Origin: Podospora comata
Lineage: Eukaryota > Ascomycota > Sordariomycetes > Sordariales > Podosporaceae
Direction of reading: 5' to 3'
DNA length: 64,000 nt
NCBI GenBank assembly: GCA_017354895.1
Contig: CP071496.1
Coordinates: 3,410,001 to 3,474,000 of the forward strand
Below, in pieces: positions 55,372-64,000 of the stretch. The notes under the pieces are model-generated. The model worked only from the letters and a program-made list of their open reading frames with translations, had not been told where the DNA came from and made no database searches. Numbering within the stretch: position 1 is the stretch's first letter; each line of letters starts with the position of its first letter. A program made the translations under genes and the position numbers.

Positions 55372-57352
55372 TTACCTCTTGAGTTTCCTTTCCGCAATCC
55401 GCAAAGCAATACACATGACAATGACCAATAACCAAAAGACGATCGAGAGCTGCCAGGCATATGCATCTACGCCATTGCTGTTAGCACTGGGCTTGAGGTA
55501 CCTAAGTCGGGGATCAACCATACAATACGGCGCCTGCGAAGCCGGCCAGATGAGAACCTGGGACCATGATAGCACAGCATAAACACCGGCAATCGAATAC
55601 CCAATAATCAGTGTGCGAGCTTCGGAGTCCTGAGGAAGCCTGTTTGCTAGTCAGCACGTGACCCAGTCTCTTCCCAATTAGACAACACCAACAGCTCAGA
55701 CAGCCAGGACATGACCAACGGTGCAGTTCCTAGACTTAGATAGGTCATCAGGTAACTAGCATAGGCTGATGATAATGGTGTTGTATCCGGATGTGAGGTC
55801 CACACACTCATAATCGTGCAAGGGATTAGTCCGATGATAGCTTGGGCGACGACAAGAGTCCATCTTGTTTGAAATACATCGGACAGGATTGCCCATATCC
55901 AGACTGATTAAAGTCAGCATGACGACGACAGCCCCGCACACAAGAATCGAGAGACTCACCGCACACGATGTTGATAGCTCCTCCGGCGATGGGAATTGCA
56001 TTTACCTCCTCTGTGGTCCATGTCGGTGTCCCGTCAGGGTTTTTCAAGCTCTTGAGAAACAGGTTGAAGTAGTTGTATCCGTACGGAGCCAAAACAGTGG
56101 CGATGTAAAGGGCAGGAATAAAGTAGGCAATCCACATGGAGAAGGTCCGTTTGGCACTGTCCCAGGTGATGCGCTTGGTGTCAGACCGGCCATGCCGATC
56201 CAGGCGCACAGTGGCCATGGCAGCATGGTCAGCGCTGAGCCAGAATGCTCCGGGGTTTGGCAGCTTTGGGTAGTCAGGGATCATGAAGAAGCCGGCGAGA
56301 CCAATGGCCAAAGTCATGATGCCGTTGATAATAAAGAGCCAGCTGTTGTTGGTTAGTACGCGACATCTGTGAGAAAAGAGTCAGACATACCGCCATCCCC
56401 GAAGGCCCCAGGTCCCCTCTAGTGTCTCAAGAATTGCTACCTGGAGGGCTCCAGACATCATCGATCCAAGGGCTTGGCATGAGTGGTAGAACCCCATGCG
56501 TTTTGCAAGCTCCATCGGTGTGTACCAGTACACTGCAGACGTGTTAGTAAAGCGCCCCATGGGGTAAGACTGAGTGCTCACGCACTGAAGAGGGTCATCA
56601 TCCCCGGCCACGCACTGCTCTCAAAGAGACCAAGCAAGACTCTCAGTGCATAAACTTGACGGGCATTTTGAGTGAAGGCGATGAAGGCGGTGACAAAGCC
56701 CCAGCCAATTTCCAGTCCCGGCAACCAGTAACTTGGACGTACGTAGGTAATGATGACTTGGGATGGGATAAGCATGAGGCAATATGAGATGCTGAAGAAG
56801 GTGGTGAAGCTGTGGGCGGCCAGGACATTAAGTTTTCCATCTTCCTGGACCAGAGATGGTGGAGCATGACGTACTAGTTGAGTTCATCACCATACAGCTC
56901 GAGATCTTCCTTCATGCCGGAGACATATGCCGAGCTGATGTTTGTTTGGTCAAGATATCTGTGTGATTGTCAACTTGAATCCTCGCATTGGTCATATTTC
57001 GGTTACCCCATTGCTCACTTTATTACTTAACGAAAAGCCAGTCAGAACGATGCGGTATAGCTCTCATGGTATGGCACTCACCCTGAGATATGCACCCAAA
57101 TGTCATCAAAAAGATATCCAGCCGCCGAACCAAGTCTTGCTCCAGTGGGGAGCTCTTGACGCTGGTCGTCGGTGGCGGCCAAAAAGCGACCCTCTGTGTA
57201 GCTTTTACCAGCCATGACAGTTGCCCATTGCCGCCGACAGTCTCGCTGCTCTCGTTCAAGGAGACAGTGTCGTTGTGGTCACTGTCGTGGTCGAGGTCTT
57301 GGCGCGCATCGCGAGCTGATAAGGCACGATAGCGCGCGGCTGATGATGACAT
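55372..57352 (-). CDS. MFS permease, allantoate-permease-like, with 7-nt micro-exon, 510 aa
   Basis: Nine exons: 57352-57082, 57025-57019, 56958-56875, 56809-56586, 56532-56391, 56342-55960, 55903-55693, 55639-55524 and 55466-55372. They total 1533 nt with phases matching at each join. The second exon is only 7 nt (TAATAAA) and supplies VIK in CISQVIKYLDQTNI, the conserved loop of DAL5-type anion:cation symporters. Its flanking introns are 56 and 60 bp with normal sites. If it were not spliced, exon 1 would run on into an odd 16-residue insertion. Twelve membrane helices are expected; family signatures [32 protein letters not shown] and [13 protein letters not shown] are created across introns. 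It likely imports a small anionic nutrient such as allantoate or a vitamin precursor. The donor of intron 7 (GTTGGT) is weak, and an alternative 5 bp away also keeps phase. Confidence 0.85.
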
Positions 57353-57665
57353 GTTCGGCAATCCAAAACAATAAGAGATGCTCACTGAACAAGTATGATC
57401 TCGTAAGCGAAGTGGAAATCACAGCTTTACTCCTTCCAACACAGAGTTAGTTGTTGAAACGACAAATTCGCGTTGTTTGATGGAATGAATGTCTTGAACT
57501 TATCGCTAGTCAGATGACAGATGATAGCGCCCCACCACCGCCAGCTGCGAGCGGCTATCCGCGGCTGGCAGCGCACGCCAAAAGCCCCTGAACGAATCCC
57601 TAAATGATTCACTTCCTCCATTTTTTATCTGCCATCGGCATGACTAGGTAGATAATCCCCCCGTC
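57353..57665. other. Short intergenic region
   Basis: This 313-bp stretch has the MFS promoter on one side and the 3' end of the FAD oxidoreductase gene on the other. No gene. Confidence 0.4.
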
Positions 57666-59197
57666 TCACCCCCTCAAATCCCCCACCAACCTCTCCAGCA
57701 CCGTATCAGTAAAAATCCATAAACTCGTACTCAAATGCACCCCCCAACTCGCCCCCGTATACCACGTCCCCCTCCTCCCCTGCAGCCCATTCAACCGTTG
57801 GATGAACCCGCCCTCCAGCTTCTCCTTCGTGACATACGCACTCACCAACCCATGCGGCTCAAACATGTGGAACGTCAACCTCTGCGCAGGACTCGTCTGG
57901 TTCACCACCCCGCCCTCCACCAGCTTGTCAAACGAGTCCTCAATCACCTTCTTGGCCTGGGCAGCAGTGAACGTCTGGTCGCCCACAGCAATGAGCCGGA
58001 AGTAGGACGAGTCGGCGTAGTTCTCGAAGCGGGTGTTGTAGGGGTAATCGGGAATCGCCTCGGGCCAGTTGGCTGGCTGGGCCGAGGCGGGAATATTGAC
58101 GAGGGATTTGTTGAGGGGTAAAGAAGGGTGAGAGACAATTCCGACGTAGCTGGCGCTGTAGTTAAACTCGCCGAGTGTGGACCTTTCCTCACGGTCGAGG
58201 TCAAGAGGCGAGGTATTTGCCTCGCTGGGGATGGCTGTGTAGAGCAGTCTTTTGGCGACGATCCTCGTCTTGACACCAGTGGCAGAGTTTCTCACGATCA
58301 GAGTCACGCCCTTGCGGGAGGAGCGCTCCTCGGTGGATATCACCGTGGTGGATGTCAAGGCGTCAGCGCCGAGGGAAGTCAGGATACGGTCGTAGAGGTC
58401 TTGGTTCTTGCGGGAGACGGGTACGATGCTGGTTTCGATGCCCGACAGGACCCGGACGAGGTTGACGTTGAAGGAGCGCATGAACCAGACCGTCAAGTGA
58501 CCCATCATGTCATGGATACCAAAGCCGGTCGTGGCGTGGAACATGGGTACAGCAGCCGTCAGGTTGTATTTGGCAACAAAGTCGCGGAACGGCAGCAGCA
58601 GATCGGCTGGGATGTCTTGTGGCAGGGGGAATGTCCACCATCCAGGCTCCAATACTGGGAGGAAGGACTCGGCGACTTCGAGATACCTCTGCAGCGCAGC
58701 GGTTCTATCAGCTGCAGACGGCGGGCTGTAATTGGTCAACTTCTCGCCGGTGGTGAAGTCGATAGACACTGTCTCGGCTGTCGATCGAACATTGGGCTGC
58801 ATTTCGACTCCGAATCTTTCAAAGAACGCTCGCGCTCCACCAATCTCGATCCAGTTTTGGACTCCGCAATCAAAGCCACGCCCTGTTACAGGATCAATGA
58901 ATGTGTTGACATGTCCTCCCTAAGGTATGGTAAACTTCTCGTCAGCGCCGTCAGTGAGTCGAGGACGATGAAACTTACAAGATTGAAGTTCTTCTCAATA
59001 ACAACCACACTGACGTTGTAATCTTCCATCAGCCTAACAGCTGAGTAAGAGCCTGAAGCACCACCCCCGATGATAGCAACATCTTTGTAGATGGTCCGGA
59101 TACGATCATTGCCCTTGCCCTTGCCTTTGCCTTTCCCATCGGCCAAAGTGAGCACGAAACCACTCAAGGCCACAGTAGCAAGAACCGTGCTCCGCAT
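57666..59197 (-). CDS. Secreted FAD-dependent amine-oxidase-family oxidoreductase, 490 aa
   Basis: Exon 1 (59197-58979) and exon 2 (58919-57666) are joined at a 59-bp intron, phase 0. Residues 1-19 form a signal peptide, then a GKGKGKGKGN basic run. The Rossmann FAD motif DVAIIGGGASGSYSA begins at residue 39, with Gly44/46/49, and Glu68 (VVVIEKN) contacts the FAD ribose. The next segment, GGHVNTFIDPVTGRGFDCG, is the conserved start of exon 2. The overall layout resembles beta-cyclopiazonate dehydrogenase-type flavoenzymes; this is a family resemblance, not a substrate claim. The C-terminal ASWGVHLSTSLWIFTDTVLERL completes the FAD-binding fold. Secretion plus flavin suggests an extracellular oxidase or dehydrogenase. 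It is on the same strand as its MFS and glycosyltransferase neighbours. Confidence 0.85.
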
Positions 59198-59832
59198 TTT
59201 GACGACGAGATGACAGGAAACAATAAAAAGTCCCAGTCCCAGTCGGAGATTCATCAAGTACCTATTTATCCTGCAGAAACATAGGAATCCCCGCAGCGGG
59301 AGAGTCCCTCCACCCGACCACGTAACTCTCCCATGCAAGGGCCATCTTACTTTCCTCAGGCACCTGTCGTGTAACCATAAAGTAGAGTGAGCTACCACAC
59401 CTGCTGGCAGCTCTGTCAAATTTGCTGACCAACATGCGATGAGTTTGTTGGTTCTGCCTTGATGTAAGGTACCAAGCGTGCGAATGAGGGTCGGCAATCC
59501 AGTGCTCTAATGTAAGCCAAGGCGGTAACGAGGCAGACGTGGCGTGCAATAATGCAGTGCAAGCAGATTGTTGTTTTGACTCCAAGCTAAAGAGGCGGCC
59601 TTTCCACAACCATCGACAATGAGAGTGGAAAAAGGATGATCGATTAGATTGTAGGGAAAACAATATCTCAACTACGCTAATCAGTACGTCTGCAACCTCA
59701 ATTGGCAATCCCCTCATCAAACTCAAGAGAAACAAGGAAGGACAACCGTGGACCAAGAATCCTGGTCACTGATTATGTCCTTTAGGGCCCTTGCAAAACT
59801 CGCCGTAACCGTCGCCTCTTCCCAGTTTCCCT
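59198..59832. other. Intergenic, FAD oxidoreductase promoter
   Basis: Open minus frames extend upstream of the 59197 start, but no ATG gives a signal peptide except the one chosen. No separate gene. Confidence 0.4.
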
Positions 59833-61329
59833 TCACATCATGGATTGTAGCCATCTCTCATGAGTCCTCTGGCCAACACTCTTAAGCCAACCTGCTGTTT
59901 TTACGGCAGACAAAGCGGCCAAGGTGAGGTACTCCTCGCGGTCCGTCATCAGCTTTTCCAAAGCCTCCTCCCAAGGTCCAATATCTTGATCTGGAATGAT
60001 GTAGTCCCCATTCTCATCTCGCTGATGACCGGTGACAGGGTTGATGGGAATGATGGGAGGGACGTTGACCTTGGCCTCAGGGAGCCCGCCAGAATTGGAA
60101 GCAATGACAGGTATACCACGAAGCTGCGCCTCCGTGACAATAAGCCCCCAGGCTTCGTGCCAGATCGATGGGGCGAGAAGAATCTTGATGCGGTCCCAAA
60201 TGTCGTCGGTGTTCGGGGTAGTCGCCTCGATGCTGTCATCCATGGGTTAGTGTCATGCACTCCACCGCACAGTAGCTACAGAAAAAACACACCGGATATT
60301 GGGATAAGCCTTTATTCTCTCAATGTGTCGAGGTTTGGACCCCCAGCTAGTCCACGTGACAAACTTCATGTGTGGGAACTTGGCAGCCAGACCAAGCACA
60401 ATATCCAAGCCTTTGATGGGGGCCGGGTTGACCATACCAATCTCCTCCTTGTCGACATTGTTTCGAATAGCCGGCATCCGACCAGTGTCAACATCAAGAA
60501 AAGTCCAAGGTGTGTGCGCCAGAAACTTGGTCTGAAGCCTGCCATGCTCCCATGCGTAACGTTGAATGGCCTTGGACACGGACCAGACACCGTCCAACTT
60601 GCGCAGCATCTCATTTTCCACCTTGGCGGAGATACAGTGGCCCTCTACACCTGCACAGTAGGGACCAAAAGGAACTTGTTCCGCCGAGTGCACAATACAC
60701 ACCCGTTTGAACGTCTCCCGAAGAGCATGACCAGCTGTGAGCTTCATGGTGAGGGAATCGTTGAAAAGAACGTGGGTAGGTCTGAAGTCGGTTATAGCTC
60801 TGGAGTATACTCCAGTAAGGCCCTTGATGCGGCTGCTGAGATCATCGTTCTACAGTTGAGCACAAAGGGCAGTTAGCTTCAGGGTAGCAACAAGAGACAG
60901 TGAGAAGAGCCCTACTTCCAAATACGCCCGCGATTCCACCTAGAACTCGCCGGCTGGATAGGCAGCTTTGAACTCATGACGTGCAATGGTGGTGTTGAGT
61001 ATCCCCCACTCGTCGGTAAACTCGTTGATATGGAGCTTGTGCTCCTGGTTCTTGCCATCGGTGACAATGACAGGTTCCAAGCCTATCACGCCAGGATAGA
61101 CTCCCTTGGCCTTGGCTCTCCTAGCATATTTATCGAGCTCCTCGGGGAAGGCATAGCAGACCTGGGCAGTGGCATGGCCCAGCCTGCTCAGGTTGCGTAG
61201 GAGACAGACATTCGCCTTGTAGCCGCCCGAAGAAGGAGTCAGGCCATGGGCCGTCTGGACAAGCAGCAAGCGCATTCTCGGACCGCCCCCGGGGGTGTAT
61301 CCTTCAAGTTGAAGCTGAGGGTAATGCAT
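59833..61329 (-). CDS. GT4-type glycosyltransferase carrying one in-frame stop
   Basis: Exons 61329-60916, 60849-60293 and 60232-59833 join with exact phase to 457 codons. Within exon 1 a TAG at 60942-60940 interrupts FKAAYPAGEF / VESRAYLE; both sides are in the same frame and the donor GAA|GTAGGG after it is good. A CAG to TAG change would explain it. Read through, the product would be a glycosyltransferase of the GT-B fold: a SSGGYKANV nucleotide-binding loop near the start, HVLFND, and near the C-terminus the EAWGLIVTEAQLRGIPVIASNSGG signature (in two parts) with the EX7E pair. Intact relatives move a sugar from a nucleotide donor. Either the gene is newly broken or the base is miscalled; the rest is undamaged. 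Confidence 0.7.
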
Positions 61330-62576
61330 TTGGGCTGATGGGTGTCGTTGAGAATGCGTGGTATAGAAGATATAAGACGAAACTGCCGGAAAGCGATGAG
61401 GTCGAAGACAGGGTTGTCGATCGAGAGAAGAGTTGATATCCAAATGCTGAAATAGGTCAAAGACGGTCTTTTATATAGGAAAAGAGAAGAGGCGGGCTAC
61501 ATGACGTTCTGGTCACCGGTTGAGCGAGTTATTTTCCAAGAACTTGAATCCAGATGCTGGTGACCAGACGAGAGCAAGACAGGGCTGCACGAGATCGTCG
61601 TCCAATGTCCTCGTTTGTCCGTTTACGTGGAGTTTGATTTCGTGACACTTTTGGTAAATTGAATAACGACAACCAGTGCCAAGAAAAGCGCGCAAAAGGA
61701 AATTGAAGGACGATACCGTGATGCCGTCGTCAAAGCCGTCGGGGATTTGGTTGGGTGGTGGGTTGTATTTGGGTCAGGTGGGCAAGAAACTGATGGGGTC
61801 TGCAAACAGACAGCTTCACCGCTGCCTTCCCCCTGTGCAAGAGGAAGGAACGAATGATGACCTCTCCGGGGACTCGGTCAGTGGAAACCGGAAACCATAA
61901 AGTTCCTGTTCCGATTCGCGAGCCGCCAGATAAGCCGTGCCTTCCTCTGATTCAAGGTAGATCACGAGCCCATGTGAAACATGCGAGTATTTTATATAGA
62001 CACCACATAATGTAGAGATACCCTTTAATACGCCCAATCGTGTTTCATTTGAACCCATGTTTCTCTCCAGGACGCAACAGACCCCATCGTAGATTTGGTA
62101 GAGTGCCACCTGCCATCCACTATGCAAACAAACTGGGCACGACATAATTCATCTCAAATACCTATTATCGTCCATGCTTTTCACTGGCATTTTGGCTCAT
62201 CGGCCTTCATGAGGGCAGTTGAAACTGGCAATCACTGCTGCAACAACACCGGGGAAACATTCACAGCCGAAACCATTGGAGGGCCTGGCAGGTTCAGGGG
62301 CATGAACCTCTCGTATTAATGACGAACACCACCCTCGGACCCTCCCGCCGTCAATAGCCAGTGCACACCAACACCCATGACGTTGATTCTGTGGCTTGTG
62401 ACCCTTCTCTGTGTGTTTTGTCCAACACGGACACATCTGTGCACCCACCCATCCCCGGATCATGATGACATACCGGCCTCTGCAAACAAAACCACTGCCT
62501 TTTCCGCTCTTCCGCTCTCAACCTCTCATTTCCTTGCAACCTTACCTTACACTTTTGGTTTTTGACAACTTTCTCC
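61330..62576. other. Intergenic, divergent promoters
   Basis: The region between the glycosyltransferase (minus) and the small charged protein (plus) should hold both promoters. Minus frames near 61330-61460 lie in the 5' leader. No supportable gene; a TTTATAT sequence at 61470-61476 could serve as a TATA element for the glycosyltransferase (inference). Confidence 0.4.
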
Positions 62577-63134
62577 ATGTCCTATACAGCATCAGCCAAG
62601 CAAATCGGCGACAAAGTAAACATGTCCTACGCCGGAAACTCCAAGGTTGGGTTCCCTAACATCTATGAGGACTCCAACCAGAAGAACATCAAGAAATCCG
62701 AGATTGACGAGATGACGAGGCACTCGGGGGAGAATGTCAAGGGTTTCATGCCAAGTATTCCCAACATTTCCGTCTTCTCCGCCATGCACACTGACATATA
62801 TGCTCCAGAGGATCAACCTGGCGAGGTGAACAGGTTGTACGAGGAGAAGGTATGACACGATCCATTGTTGCCCAGCCAGAGTTATACTGACAATGTCTCC
62901 TCCACAGTTCAAGAGAGAGCGGGCCGACGCCCTAAAGAATGACCCAACCCTAGCGGTACCTTGACTTGCCCCTTATCGCTCGACGCGGATTGGACTGACA
63001 ACAGTTGCCAGGCGACCCTCAACAACAACAAGCCTTCGAAAGGTGCGATAATTGACAAGGAGATTGAGGAAGAAGAGCGGGCGATGCTTGAGAAGAAGAA
63101 GGGCAAGGGCATGACAGGGGAGAGCCACTACTAG
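62577..63134 (+). CDS. Small charged protein, 147 aa
   Basis: Three exons (62577-62849, 62908-62955, 63012-63134) all join at phase 0; the middle exon is only 48 bp. The product starts MSYTASAKQIGDKVNMSYAG and ends KKGKGMTGESHY. It is hydrophilic, with many Lys and Glu, a GEVNRLYEEKFKRERADALK segment that may form an amphipathic helix, and a strongly charged EIEEEERAMLEKKKGKG near the end. No signal peptide or membrane segment. I do not recognise a family with certainty; the composition is like stress-related, LEA-like fungal proteins, which is inference only. Confidence 0.75.
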
Positions 63135-63170
63135 CAAGCATCCCGACTCCAATCTAGAATAGCCATCTAT

Positions 63171-64000
63171 CTAGTCGCCATCCAGCTCCCACAATTCATC
63201 CATGCTCTCTGACAGCTTCTCGGGGTTATCGTAGTCAAAGAACCAATCATTCATGATGGGCTCCCAGTCGAGGATCTCACTTCTTGGTGAGCCCTGTAAA
63301 ATAGCCTCAAGTCGACGGTGGGGTAGCCGGAGGCCATCTCTGCAAATGGCCGCGGAATCTCTGCGACGGTTGACGGGGAATTCCTTGCGCGTGGTGTAAT
63401 TATCATCAAATGACCACTGATCGATCTTCTGGGCCACCTGTATACTTTCTTTGGTAATTCTGATGTGGTCACTTCCTCCTGCTGCTGCCCAAGTTCTTGA
63501 TCCTCCTTTTCTTCGAACTCGCACAACTCATCAGGTCGGTAACCCCGTTCCACCGCCCCCTGATAACCCTTGTCCTCCATCCATTCCTTGATCTTCTTCA
63601 CTGGACCAACAGGAGGTAGCAGAAAGGCGTCCAGTAGATCATAATCGGACCAACTCTGCCTTTTAGCTGTGATCCCTGGTGGGTTGGTGGTAAGAAGTGC
63701 GTGCATCCAACTCGCGCACATTGACACCGAGTCTGGCCCAAACCAGCCACCCTCGACAACATTCCCATCGTCATCAAAATGACTATGCCAATTTCCGTCA
63801 CAAAGAGAATACTCCCAATCGTGTTCCCACCTGACGTGCTCGAGTTCGTTGTAGACGTTGGCAAATGTGCCGCCTCGGTAGGCACGGTAGTCCCAACTTC
63901 CACCCGCGAACCCGTTCTTCAACGCGACCGTTCTGTCCTCCCTCGACGACGCAACCGCCCATTGTTCCACCTTGAAAATAATCCTCTCCCTCCACTCCTG
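63171..64000 (-). CDS. 3' part of an unidentified gene, runs off the window
   Basis: The minus frame is open from base 64000 (QEWRERIIFKVEQW) to 63444, where a GTATAC donor allows a 150-bp intron to the acceptor at 63294; the last exon is 63293-63171. The join is in phase and gives a C-terminus rich in Asp, Glu and Trp (ILDWEPIMNDWFFDYDNPEK). Without splicing the frame would end at 63251 with a less plausible tail. The visible part has Trp-rich segments (AGGSWDYRAYRGG, HVRWEHDWEYSL, HSHFDDDGNVVEGGWFG). Family not recognised. The 5' portion is outside the window, so length and start are unknown. Confidence 0.55.

Noticed and set aside
57026-57081. Read-through of exon 1 in the MFS gene, adding [19 protein letters not shown]
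   Set aside because: It breaks the conserved ISQVIKYLDQ loop; the micro-exon model restores it with normal introns.
57735-59021. Long plus-strand frames across the FAD oxidoreductase
   Set aside because: Antisense shadows; the minus strand carries the Rossmann motif and a consistent intron.
55372-61329. MFS, FAD oxidoreductase and glycosyltransferase as a biosynthetic cluster
   Set aside because: They are merely adjacent and on one strand; no core synthase or shared motif supports a cluster.

Overview
The window is nuclear DNA of a filamentous ascomycete, most likely a Sordariomycete close to the Sordariales. This is inferred from short spliceosomal introns (about 50-80 bp, GTRNGT/YAG), signal-peptide-bearing LysM, WSC, GH43 and DUF1996 proteins, 2EXR and fungal rhodopsin-domain proteins, a fungal STAND-type N-terminal domain, eukaryotic tRNA genes (one with an intron) and an AT-rich island inside otherwise GC-rich sequence. 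No operons, plasmid or phage genes, CRISPR arrays or recognisable complete transposons were seen. Gene models were built by hand: exons were joined at GT/AG sites only where the reading frame closed exactly, and the coordinates are in the entries.

Layout: 1-144, 3' end of a gene. 1538-2135, remnant of an NTPase-like gene. 2601-3657, secreted GH43 enzyme. 4053-6389, C2H2-type zinc-finger protein. 7151-7222, initiator tRNA-Met. 7448-20447, a chitin-centred block: a 1363-aa LysM/CBM18/GH18 'killer-toxin-like' chitinase, an orphan secreted protein divergent from it, a 2EXR protein, a LysM/WSC secreted protein and a five-LysM secreted protein, with an AT-rich island between the last two. 21155-25293, decayed STAND/ankyrin gene. 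26401-26853, small secreted cysteine-rich protein. 26972-28778, cytochrome P450. 31331-32798, fungal rhodopsin-domain membrane protein. 33404-33580, possible 58-aa membrane protein. 34411-35598, orphan Cys-rich/basic protein. 36635-37941, TauD-type dioxygenase. 40938-41053, perfect 25-bp inverted repeat. 41396-42487, secreted alpha-carbonic anhydrase. 47381-47663, 76-aa zinc-ribbon-like protein. 49178-50689, ankyrin protein. 51738-51819, intron-containing tRNA-Asp. 52166-52696, Nudix hydrolase. 53152-54417, DUF1996 secreted protein. 55372-57352, MFS permease with a 7-nt micro-exon. 57666-59197, FAD oxidoreductase. 59833-61329, glycosyltransferase with one in-frame stop. 62577-63134, small charged protein. 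63171-64000, 3' part of a gene running off the window.

How the genes work together: the only convincing functional neighbourhood is the chitin block. A large secreted chitinase with its own LysM and CBM18 modules lies near two further LysM proteins, an arrangement known for fungal subgroup C chitinases and thought to serve attack on, or remodelling and shielding of, chitinous walls. The orphan secreted protein at 12804 may share its promoter region with the chitinase. The remaining genes look like ordinary accessory metabolism and surface biology. Two genes of the STAND/NLR-like type are broken and a glycosyltransferase carries one nonsense codon, so parts of the window appear to be decaying. 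I found no clear evidence of a wholly new system; the best leads are the orphan partner in the chitin block, the MFS micro-exon and the 25-bp inverted repeat.
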